64,000 bases of DNA from Paramicrobacterium agarici (GTDB lineage: Bacteria > Actinomycetota > Actinomycetes > Actinomycetales > Microbacteriaceae), in the NCBI RefSeq assembly GCF_002563955.1, contig NZ_PDJE01000001.1:2790001-2854000 (forward strand), written 5' to 3'. A model generated the notes under the pieces. It did no database searches, was not told the origin of the DNA, and saw nothing but the letters and a program-made list of their open reading frames with translations. The position numbers were made by a program, and so were the translations under genes. How positions within the stretch are numbered: the stretch's first letter is position 1; the number at the start of each line of letters is the position of its first letter. Positions 17,947 through 25,140 of the stretch are shown here, one piece after another.

Positions 17947-19350
17947 ATGACCGAGACCTTGGCTCGCGCCCCGCACGCAGCAGACGACACCCGCATCACG
18001 ATCTGCGATCCACGTTCGGGTGAGCTCGTCGGCACGCTGACGCCGGCCGACGCGGACACCATCGACGACGCGTGTGAGCGTGCGCGCAGTGCGTTCGGGT
18101 CATGGTCTCGCACGGCCCCGGCGGCGCGCGGAGAAGCGCTTGCGGCGGCAGCATCCGTTCTCGAAGATCATGCAGACGAGCTTGCGACACTGACGCAGCG
18201 CGAAACGGGAAAGCCGTTCGACGATGCTCGAGGCGGCGTTCTCGCGGGCGTCGGAACCCTCCGCCAGTACGCAGAGCTCGGCCCCCTTCATCAGGGCTCC
18301 CGCCTCGCGGGCGACCCGAGCGCTGTCGACTATTCCATCCCCGAGCCGCGCGGAGTCGTCGCCGTCATCACTCCGTGGAACGACCCCGTCGCGATCGCCT
18401 GCGGGCTCATCGGCGCCGCCGTCGTCACAGGAAATGCCGTCGTGCACAAGCCGAGTGAGCGGTGCCCCCACGTGGGAGAGCGACTGGGCGAGCTGCTCTC
18501 CCCCGCCTTTCCTCCCGACGTTCTTCGTACGCTCACCGGTGGGGGCGAAACGGGAGCGGCTCTCGTGTCACGGCCCCAGGTCGCCATGATCGCGCACGTG
18601 GGGTCGACGGCGACGGGCGAGCGCATTGCTCGAGCGGCAGCGCTCACGGGCGCGTACGTCATCAGAGAGAACGGCGGCAACGACCCGCTCATCGTCGACG
18701 CCGGCGTGGACCCGACGTGGGCGGCGCAGCAGGCCGCGCTCGGGAGCTTTGCCAACAGCGGCCAGATCTGCACGTCGGTCGAGCGCATCTACGTTCACGA
18801 TGACGTCGCCGACGCGTTCGTCGACGCGCTGTGCGCCGAGGCGCGCGAGTGGACCTCGAACGGCGCGCTTGGCCCTCTCGTCGACGAGCGAATGCGCGAC
18901 GAGGTGCATCGGCAGCTCACAGAGTCCGTGAACCTCGGTGCCCGCGTGCTCGTGGGAGGCACCATACCCGAGGGGCCCGGTTCCGCGTACCCTGCGACAG
19001 TCGTCGTCGACTGCACGGCGGTCATGCCGGTGTTCAGCGAAGAGACGTTCGGGCCTATCGCCTCCGTGCAGCGCGTGACCTCCTTCGATGACGCCATCGC
19101 CGCAGCATCCAACGACCGATATGGACTCGCGGCGACCGTGCTGACCCCGTCTCTCGAGCACGCGAGCAGGTCGGCGGCGGAGCTGCCCGTCGGCACCGTC
19201 AAGGTCAACGCCGTGTTCGGCGGCGCGCCGGGAGGCTCGGCGGAGCCGCGAGGGGCGAGCGGAAGCGGTTTCGGCTTCGGCCCCAAGCTGCTCGACGAGA
19301 TGACACGGCTGAAGGTCGTGCACATGGGTACCGCGGAGGTGGCATCGTGA
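17947..19350 (+). CDS. Aldehyde dehydrogenase in the heptose block
   Basis: A 467-residue aldehyde dehydrogenase. ITPWNDP (about 141-147) has the conserved Asn, HVGSTATGERI is the coenzyme loop, IRENGGNDP holds the general-base Glu (about 241), and NSGQICTSVERI holds the catalytic Cys (about 275). It resembles the succinate-semialdehyde/glyceraldehyde group by pattern, but the substrate is unknown; an aldehyde derived from a sugar is plausible from context. AGGGAGG precedes the ATG. Its stop overlaps the GTG of the second hldE by 4 nt (GTGA), so the two are translated together. Confidence 0.88.
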   Translation: MTETLARAPHAADDTRITICDPRSGELVGTLTPADADTIDDACERARSAFGSWSRTAPAARGEALAAAASVLEDHADELATLTQRETGKPFDDARGGVLAGVGTLRQYAELGPLHQGSRLAGDPSAVDYSIPEPRGVVAVITPWNDPVAIACGLIGAAVVTGNAVVHKPSERCPHVGERLGELLSPAFPPDVLRTLTGGGETGAALVSRPQVAMIAHVGSTATGERIARAAALTGAYVIRENGGNDPLIVDAGVDPTWAAQQAALGSFANSGQICTSVERIYVHDDVADAFVDALCAEAREWTSNGALGPLVDERMRDEVHRQLTESVNLGARVLVGGTIPEGPGSAYPATVVVDCTAVMPVFSEETFGPIASVQRVTSFDDAIAAASNDRYGLAATVLTPSLEHASRSAAELPVGTVKVNAVFGGAPGGSAEPRGASGSGFGFGPKLLDEMTRLKVVHMGTAEVAS

Positions 19351-20831
19351 CCGCGGCACTCACCGTCGACCTTGTGACGGAGCTCGCGGCCACGTCGCCG
19401 CGCGTTGTCGTGATCGGCGATCTGATTCTCGACGGCTGGTGGGACGGCCAGGCAGAACGCATGAGCCGCGAGGCACCCGTGCCCGTCGTCGAGATCGCGC
19501 ACCGTCGCTTTGCCGCGGGCGGAGCCGCGAATACGGCTGTCAACCTGGCGGCGATGGGCGCGCAGGTCCGTGTCGTCGGCGCGATCGGCAACGACGACGC
19601 GGGTCGCCGGCTGCGCGTGATCCTCGAGGAAGCGGGCGTTGATACGCGCGACATCATCGAGACGGATGCCACCGACACGATCGCGAAGAACCGCATTGTG
19701 AGCGAGGATCAGGTGATCGTGCGGCTCGACGACGTCAGCTCGGCCGGATACCCGGCGTCCGTTCTCGCGGATGTTGCCGACGCGGCGGCCCGTGCGGCGG
19801 CGTGGGCAGACGCCGAGGTCATCTGCGACTACGGCTGCGGCTTGCTGAGCGCGGAGGTGCTCGAGAAGCTCGCATCCCGTGAGCAGCGACCGCGAACGTG
19901 CATCGTCGATGCGCATGATCTGAGCCGCACTGCCGCCCTGCACCCCGACGTCGTGACGCCGAACGCCGACGAATGCTCCGGGCTGTGCGACGGGCTCGAT
20001 CTCGACGATCGACCGGGCAGCGTCGCGCGCTGCCGCGAGGCGATCATCGAGGCGAGTGGCGCGCGCTCGGCCGTCGTCACGCTCGACCGCGAGGGAAGCG
20101 TCGTTCTCGGCGAAGACGGGAGCACGCACCGAACCTACGCGCATCCGGCTCACGAGCAGCAGGCCTCCGGAGCCGGAGACACGTTCACGGCGGCACTCAG
20201 TCTTGCGCTGTCATGCGACGTTCCGCTCGCCCTGGCCGCCGACCTCGCACAGCTTGCCGCAGACATCGTCGTGCGGATGCACGGCACTTCGGTGTGCTCC
20301 AGCGCCGACCTGCGCAGCGAACTGTCGCCGAGCGATGACCAGGCGAGCGACGTCGACGAGCTGAGCGCCGCCGTCGCGGAGCATCGCGCGAGCGGGCGCC
20401 GCATCGTCTTTACGAACGGCTGCTTCGACGTTCTGCACCGTGGCCACACAGCATCCCTGAGGCAGGCAAAGCACCTGGGCGATGTGCTCGTCGTCGCGAT
20501 CAACGACGACGCATCCGTGCGACGTCTCAAGGGCCCGGACCGCCCGGTCAACTCGGCCGCCGATCGCGCGGCAGTGCTCGCCGCCCTCGAGTGCGTCGAC
20601 TACGTCACCGTGTTCTCGACGGACACGCCGATTCCGCTGCTCGAGCAGCTCAAGCCCGACGTCTATGCGAAAGGCGGAGACTACACGCCGCAGATGCTCG
20701 AAGAGACCGCCGTCGTGCGCGGATACGGTGGCACGGTGCACGTGCTCGACTACGTGGAATCGCATTCGACGAGCGGCGTCGTCGAGCAGATTCGCGACCG
20801 CCGACCCACCCGCGCCACGGAGCCAGGCTGA
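19347..20831 (+). CDS. hldE: HldE-type bifunctional heptose kinase/nucleotidyltransferase, copy 2 (intact motifs)
   Basis: 494 residues. Kinase half: VVVIGDLILDGWWDGQAERMSREAPVPVVEI, GGAAN (58-62, intact), then GAGDTF (275-280). Nucleotidyltransferase half: FTNGCFDVLHRGH (about 355-367, HxGH), INDDASVRRLKGPDRPV and YAKGGDYTPQMLEE. It agrees better with the enterobacterial enzyme than copy 1 and should be able to do both steps, heptose 7-phosphate to 1,7-bisphosphate and heptose 1-phosphate to ADP-heptose. Translationally coupled to the aldehyde dehydrogenase before it and to the GT2 gene after it. Confidence 0.92.
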   Translation: MTAALTVDLVTELAATSPRVVVIGDLILDGWWDGQAERMSREAPVPVVEIAHRRFAAGGAANTAVNLAAMGAQVRVVGAIGNDDAGRRLRVILEEAGVDTRDIIETDATDTIAKNRIVSEDQVIVRLDDVSSAGYPASVLADVADAAARAAAWADAEVICDYGCGLLSAEVLEKLASREQRPRTCIVDAHDLSRTAALHPDVVTPNADECSGLCDGLDLDDRPGSVARCREAIIEASGARSAVVTLDREGSVVLGEDGSTHRTYAHPAHEQQASGAGDTFTAALSLALSCDVPLALAADLAQLAADIVVRMHGTSVCSSADLRSELSPSDDQASDVDELSAAVAEHRASGRRIVFTNGCFDVLHRGHTASLRQAKHLGDVLVVAINDDASVRRLKGPDRPVNSAADRAAVLAALECVDYVTVFSTDTPIPLLEQLKPDVYAKGGDYTPQMLEETAVVRGYGGTVHVLDYVESHSTSGVVEQIRDRRPTRATEPG

Positions 20832-21715
20832 TGTCGAGCCGCCGCTGGTCAGGTGCCTGGGCTCGCCCGCATGAGCGCGGCCCGGAGCCGCGCGTCGACG
20901 TGCTTATTCCCACGATCGGGCGCGAGGCCGAATTCGCCGTGACCCTCGCGGGGCTCGCCGCGCAAGACGATCCCCCGTTCGGCGTCATCGTGAGCGATCA
21001 GTCTGACGACGGCATTGCCGACAGGCCCGCGATCGCCGCGATGCTGAGACTGCTCGAGGCGCAGGGCCGCCCCGTGACCGTGCTCCGGCACCTGCCTCGC
21101 CGAGGACTCGCCGAGCAGCGTCAGTTTCTGCTCGATCGCGCATGCGCGGAGTTCGTGCTCTATCTCGACGACGACATCTGGCTCGAGCCCGGCATGCTGA
21201 CGCGCCTCGTCGACGCCATCGAGACGCTCGGCTGCGGGCTCGTCGGCTCGGCCGTGCAAGGACTGTCGTTTCTCGACGACGTGCGCCCAGACGAGCAGCG
21301 GCCACTCGAGTGGTGGGACCGCGCCGTGCGTCCCGAGAGCATCGACCGCGACTCCCCCGAGTTCGCGCGATGGGCGTTGCACAACGCGGCGAATCTCGCG
21401 CACGTCGCCGCCGAGACAGACATTGACGAGGGCGCATGGCGCGCTTACCGCATCGCGTGGGTGGGCGGCTGCTGCCTCTTCAGGCGAAGCGCGCTCATCG
21501 CGTGCGGCGGCTTCGACTTCTGGTCTGAGCTTCCCTCGCAGCACGTCGGCGAAGATGTCGTGGCGCAATGGCGCGTCATGAAACGGTTTGGCGGTGCAGG
21601 GCTGCTGCCGAGTGGCGCCGTGCACCTGGAAGCGCCCACGACGATCATCGATCGCAACGTGGAGGCGACAGAGGTGGTCGTTCCCGACCGCCCGCACACA
21701 GAGAGGAGCACGTAA
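20831..21715 (+). CDS. Glycosyltransferase family 2 protein
   Basis: 294 residues. RVDVLIPTIGREAEFAVTLAGLAAQ is the GT-A start, LYLDDDIWLEPGML has the DDD metal/donor motif, and YRIAWVGGCCLFRRSALIACGGFDFWSELPSQHVGEDVVAQWRV is the acceptor-side region with the ED motif of family 2 enzymes. There is no membrane segment, so it is expected to work in the cytoplasm on a nucleotide sugar. The ATG shares one base with the hldE stop (TGATG). Sugar and acceptor unknown. Confidence 0.9.
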   Translation: MSSRRWSGAWARPHERGPEPRVDVLIPTIGREAEFAVTLAGLAAQDDPPFGVIVSDQSDDGIADRPAIAAMLRLLEAQGRPVTVLRHLPRRGLAEQRQFLLDRACAEFVLYLDDDIWLEPGMLTRLVDAIETLGCGLVGSAVQGLSFLDDVRPDEQRPLEWWDRAVRPESIDRDSPEFARWALHNAANLAHVAAETDIDEGAWRAYRIAWVGGCCLFRRSALIACGGFDFWSELPSQHVGEDVVAQWRVMKRFGGAGLLPSGAVHLEAPTTIIDRNVEATEVVVPDRPHTERST

Positions 21716-21903
21716 TGGCAGAGACACCGAGCCCCATCGACGTTCAGAAGTACCTTGGAGGCGTCGACTACCCGGCGTCGCGAGACGAGATTCTCGATCG
21801 CGCACAGGAGTCAGGGGCGGGCGACGATGTGCTGCACGCTCTGCGGAACATCCCCGATCAGACGTACGAGAAGCCGACGGACGTCAGCGCAGAGCTCGGC
21901 TGA
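21715..21903 (+). CDS. DUF2795 small protein
   Basis: A 62-residue acidic protein: MAETPSPIDVQKYLGG, then VDYPASRDEILDRA, and later VLHALRNIPDQTYEKPTDVS. This fits DUF2795, a small domain common in actinobacteria with no assigned function. The ATG overlaps the GT2 stop by one base (TAATG) and has GAGAGGAG before it, so it is a genuine last gene of the operon. The same motif YPAS/DExL suggests a helical protein-protein interaction domain, but the role here is not known. Confidence 0.85.
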   Translation: MAETPSPIDVQKYLGGVDYPASRDEILDRAQESGAGDDVLHALRNIPDQTYEKPTDVSAELG

Positions 21904-21924
21904 GCGCCGAGATCGGTGCGCGCC

Positions 21925-22509
21925 TCACGCTTTCGGGGCGTGCACCTTCTGCTGCGCCGCGACAAGACCGTCGTCGACGATGAGCATGACCGCGGCGGCA
22001 GCATCCGCGATCACAGACGGCAGAACCTCGCGCTCGGCCGTCGTGAACGGTCGCAGAACGTAATCCGCGGCATCCTGCCGCCCGGGGGGACGACCGATGC
22101 CCACACGCACTCGGGTGAAATCAGCGGATGCCGCTTTGCCGATGTCGCGCAGGCCGTTGTGCCCGCCGTGGCCGCCGCCCGTCTTGAGCTTGAGCGTGTC
22201 GAAGGGGATGTCGAGTTCGTCGTGCACGACGATGAGCCTGTCGACGTCGAGCGAGTAGTACGACAGCAGCGCCGCGACCGGGCCGCCGGACGTGTTCATG
22301 TACGACATGCTCTTGGCCACGACGATCTTCGGCCCGCCGGGAACCATGCGCCCCTCGGCGACGAGGGCGTGGGCCTTGTGCCGTGAGAACCGTGCGCCGA
22401 GCCGCCGCGCGAGTTCGTCGGCAACCATCTGCCCGACGTTGTGCCGTGTGCTGGCGTATCCCGCTCCCGGGTTGCCCAGACCGACGACGAGCCAGGTGTC
22501 GGCTGCCAT
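21925..22509 (-). CDS. pth: Peptidyl-tRNA hydrolase
   Basis: A 194-residue Pth, which frees tRNA from peptidyl-tRNAs dropped by ribosomes. VVGLGNPGAGYASTRHNVGQMVAD (about 8-31) holds the substrate Asn and catalytic His, SYMNTSGGPV the second block, and VVHDELDIPFDTLKLKTGGGHGGHNGLRDI the Asp region of the active site. The ATG at 22509 was chosen because GAAGGAGAG stands just upstream; a start further up would lack this. It follows rplY on the same strand across a hairpin, the common rplY-pth pair. Confidence 0.97.
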   Translation of the reverse strand: MAADTWLVVGLGNPGAGYASTRHNVGQMVADELARRLGARFSRHKAHALVAEGRMVPGGPKIVVAKSMSYMNTSGGPVAALLSYYSLDVDRLIVVHDELDIPFDTLKLKTGGGHGGHNGLRDIGKAASADFTRVRVGIGRPPGRQDAADYVLRPFTTAEREVLPSVIADAAAAVMLIVDDGLVAAQQKVHAPKA

Positions 22510-22532
22510 TCGTGCTCTCCTTCGCAAACGGA

Positions 22533-22578
22533 TCGGGCCCGCCGCAGCGCTTCGTTCAAACGCGAGCAGCGGGCCCGA
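22533..22578 (-). terminator. Hairpin between rplY and pth
   Basis: A perfect 10-bp stem, 22533-22542 with 22569-22578, enclosing a 26-nt loop. On the minus strand it follows rplY and is followed by CCGTTTGCG, a weak T tract. It may be a partial terminator that lowers pth relative to rplY. Confidence 0.5.
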
Positions 22579-22589
22579 AAGCGTGTCGA

Positions 22590-23204
22590 TTACTCCTCGG
22601 AAGCGCCCTCGGCTGCCTCTTCGGCGGCGGCAGCCTCAGCGGCCTCTTCCTCAGCCTCTGACGGCGCGCTCGGCACGGTGACGTGCGCGAGAAGCAGGTC
22701 CGCCTCTTCGGCGAGCTCTGCGCCCTCGGGCAGAGTGATGTCGCCAGCGAGCACCTGGGTGCCCTCGACAGCTCCCTCGATCGAGTGCGAGAGACTCTCG
22801 GGAATGTTCGTGGCGGCGACGTTCAGGCGAACGGTCGTGACCTCGACCATGACGATGGTGCCGCTGAACGACTCGCCCTCGAGGTGCACGGGAACCTCGA
22901 CGTCGACGCGCTCGCCCTTCTTGATGACGATGAGGTCGACGTGCTCGATGATCTGCGACACCGGGTCACGCTGAACGTCCTTGACCAGGGTCAGGTGCTT
23001 CTTGCCGTCGACGTCGATCTCGATGAGCGCGTTGCTGCGGCGCAGCAGAAGCATGGTCTCGTGACCGGGAAGCGTGAGGTGCAGGGGCGCCGCGCCGTGG
23101 CCGTAGACCACTGCGGGGATCTTTCCCGCTGCGCGGAGCTTGCGTGCCGCGCCCTTGCCAAAGGACTCGCGCGTCTCAGCGCTGAGCTTGAGCTGTTCAG
23201 CCAT
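22590..23204 (-). CDS. rplY: Ribosomal protein bL25, CTC form
   Basis: A 204-residue bL25 of the long, general stress protein CTC type that binds 5S rRNA. The N-terminal RNA-binding domain has RESFGKGAARKLRAAGKIPAVVYG and LPGHETMLLLRRSNALIEIDVDG; the C-terminal TL5 domain has GERVDVEVPVHLEGES. The end is a long Ala/Glu tract (EAEEEAAEAAAAEEAAEGASEE). The ATG at 23204 has GCAAGGAGAG upstream. Its leader is unusually long (see 23205-23388). Confidence 0.96.
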   Translation of the reverse strand: MAEQLKLSAETRESFGKGAARKLRAAGKIPAVVYGHGAAPLHLTLPGHETMLLLRRSNALIEIDVDGKKHLTLVKDVQRDPVSQIIEHVDLIVIKKGERVDVEVPVHLEGESFSGTIVMVEVTTVRLNVAATNIPESLSHSIEGAVEGTQVLAGDITLPEGAELAEEADLLLAHVTVPSAPSEAEEEAAEAAAAEEAAEGASEE

Positions 23205-23388
23205 GGTTTCTCTCCTTGCCGGCCGCGCCGGCTGGTCGGTCGGGCACGTGGCCCAGGTAACGATTGTGTTGTCGACTCGAACGCATGTCAGCGTGAGGAC
23301 AAGCCTGTGCCCATCCACCGCGTCGATAACGGACACGCGTGTGTCCCTCGCCGAAGTTCAATCGAAAAGTCTACAGCATTCGCGCGTT
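23205..23388 (-). promoter_or_regulatory. rplY promoter and long leader
   Basis: 184 nt without a gene. On the minus strand TAGACT (23373-23368) is a good -10; a -35 is not clear. Transcription near 23361 would give a leader of about 157 nt. It contains a 6-bp hairpin with a GCGT loop (23331-23346). Such a leader could host autoregulation by a ribosomal protein, but nothing in it is a recognised element. Confidence 0.4.
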
Positions 23389-24339
23389 TCACGATTCGGC
23401 GTCGACCGGAGGCGCGACGCGACGCGTTGAGAGCGCGACAAACCGCATGACGCCGCCGGACACGAGCAGGAACAGAGCGACAGACGCGCTCAGTCCACTC
23501 ACACCCCAGATCACCGCCGTCGTCGTCGCCCAGGCAGGAATGATCGACACGGTCTCAGGCGTCGCACCCGAGAGGAACGCTCCGAACGCCACCCACATGG
23601 TCACCCAGAACAATCCGAACGCGTAGAGCGCTGCGGCAGAGAGCCGCCCCGCTGCGGCGATGGCCGCGCACAGGAGCGCGCCCGCGATGATCATGATCAC
23701 GGGGCCGACGGCGACGTCGGGCGACACGAAGACGCGATAGGCGACGACCTGGTGGTACCCGCCCGCCCACACGAGAACAGCGCCGGGAATGCTCAGCACG
23801 ACGGCGCCGCCCATGGCGACGATACGGCGGAGCGGAGAGACGCGAGAGCCGGAGCGACGCCGCCCGCGATGACCGAGGGCTGCGGCAAGCGAGACGGCAC
23901 CGAGAACGAGAAGAAAACCGGATGCTGTTGCGAAGCCCGCGAGCTCGGCGCCGTCGGGGAAGACCACCGCGTACACGGCCCGCGGCCAGTTCACCGGGTG
24001 CACGTCGCGACTGCCGAGCGAGAACGGAATGACGAGTCCGAGCAGAGAGACGACGATCTCGGTGCAGGCCACGATGATGACCCCGCACGTGGAGACGATC
24101 ATCGATGCGGCCGAGATGCCGATCAGCACGAGGCCAGCGGCGACGCTCACCCAGTCTGCGGTGCCGACGGTCGCGTCGCCCGTTCCCGCCGTGAGCGTCG
24201 AGGCTCCTCCGGAGAACACGAGACCGAGGCCGAGAAACCGCGTGACGATCGTGACGACGGCGCTCGCGACACGGCGCTGCCACGGCGGCGCGGGCGCCGA
24301 GGCGCGATCGCTCGTCGCAGCATCCGGAATCTCGCTCAT
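23389..24339 (-). CDS. Multipass membrane protein of unknown function
   Basis: 316 residues. After a polar N-terminus (about 25 residues) there are about eight hydrophobic segments, including GLGLVFSGGASTLTAG, VAAGLVLIGISAASMIVSTCGVIIVACTEIVVSLLGLVIPF, and a C-terminal pair ending ASVALFLLVSGGVMRFVALS. There is no catalytic signature and I do not recognise the family. A -10 element TACACT lies 7 nt upstream of the ATG, so the message may be leaderless. It is divergent from the GntR gene and reads toward rplY. Confidence 0.75.
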   Translation of the reverse strand: MSEIPDAATSDRASAPAPPWQRRVASAVVTIVTRFLGLGLVFSGGASTLTAGTGDATVGTADWVSVAAGLVLIGISAASMIVSTCGVIIVACTEIVVSLLGLVIPFSLGSRDVHPVNWPRAVYAVVFPDGAELAGFATASGFLLVLGAVSLAAALGHRGRRRSGSRVSPLRRIVAMGGAVVLSIPGAVLVWAGGYHQVVAYRVFVSPDVAVGPVIMIIAGALLCAAIAAAGRLSAAALYAFGLFWVTMWVAFGAFLSGATPETVSIIPAWATTTAVIWGVSGLSASVALFLLVSGGVMRFVALSTRRVAPPVDAES

Positions 24340-24346
24340 GCCCCTG

Positions 24347-24352
24347 AGTGTA
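24347..24352 (-). promoter_or_regulatory. -10 element of a leaderless promoter (membrane protein gene)
   Basis: TACACT on the minus strand, 7 nt before the ATG at 24339, so the start codon would be at or next to the transcription start. Confidence 0.5.
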
Positions 24353-24416
24353 GGGGCTGGCGGGTGCAACGTGTGCAGCCCCGACGCGCCTCGCTGAACT
24401 CCGCGTGCGCTGACGA

Positions 24417-24422
24417 TAGCCT
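24417..24422 (+). promoter_or_regulatory. -10 element of a leaderless promoter (GntR regulator gene)
   Basis: TAGCCT, 7 nt before the ATG at 24430, with a poor -35 candidate CTGAAC at 24394-24399 (17-nt spacer). No ribosome-binding site is present. Confidence 0.55.
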
Positions 24423-24429
24423 GGTCTGC

Positions 24430-25140
24430 ATGCCGGGCAGCCTTCACGATCGCGTTCTCGACGCGCTGGGCGAGAGCATCGTCTCGGGTGAGCTCGCTCC
24501 GGGCACCGTGATGCGCGCAGAGCAGATCGAACACGAGCACGGCGTCTCGCGGTCTGTCGTGCGCGAAGCCGTTCGCGTGCTGCAGTCGCTCGGTCTGCTG
24601 ACGATCGTCAAACGCGTCGGCATCACCGTGCTGGCCTCCGAGAACTGGCGCGTCTTCGACCCCTTCGTGATTCGCTGGCGGCTCGCGGGTGAGCGCGGAG
24701 CCCAGTTGCGATCACTCACGGAGCTGCGCTGCGCCGTCGAGCCGTCCGCGGCAGAGCTGGCCGCGCGGCACGCCCCGGACGCCTTCGCCGAACCTCTCGT
24801 GTCGCTCGCCGCACGCATGCGCAGCGTCGGTCGTTCGGGTGATCTCGACGCGTTTCTCGAGCTCGACATCGAATTCCACTCCCGGGTGCTCGCTGCGAGC
24901 GGCAATGAGATGTTCGCCGCTCTCGACAGCGTCATCGCCGAGGTGCTGCGAGGTCGCACCGAACTCGGTCTCATGCCGGAGAAGCCGCACGAAGAGGCGC
25001 TCGCGCTGCACCTCGACGTCGCTGACGCCGTCCACGGGCGACGTCCGGCCGAGGCGCACGAGGCCATGGATCAGATCATGCGACGCACCGTGGCCGAGGT
25101 CGAGGGCGTCTGGCAGGCCGTCGACCGCGTCTTTCGGTGA
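24430..25140 (+). CDS. GntR-family (FadR subgroup) transcriptional regulator
   Basis: 236 residues. The winged helix-turn-helix spans about 5-68 (VLDALGESIVSGELAPGTVMRAEQIEHEHGVSRSVVREAVRVLQSLGLL) and is followed by an all-helical FCD-type ligand domain with LTELRCAVEPSAAELAARHA and DLDAFLELDIEFHSRVLAASGN, whose Asp/His residues usually bind a metal. It is placed end to end with the idonate/gluconate operon, so it probably senses gluconate or a related sugar acid and controls 25141-28936 (inference). No ribosome-binding site; likely leaderless. Confidence 0.92.
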   Translation: MPGSLHDRVLDALGESIVSGELAPGTVMRAEQIEHEHGVSRSVVREAVRVLQSLGLLTIVKRVGITVLASENWRVFDPFVIRWRLAGERGAQLRSLTELRCAVEPSAAELAARHAPDAFAEPLVSLAARMRSVGRSGDLDAFLELDIEFHSRVLAASGNEMFAALDSVIAEVLRGRTELGLMPEKPHEEALALHLDVADAVHGRRPAEAHEAMDQIMRRTVAEVEGVWQAVDRVFR

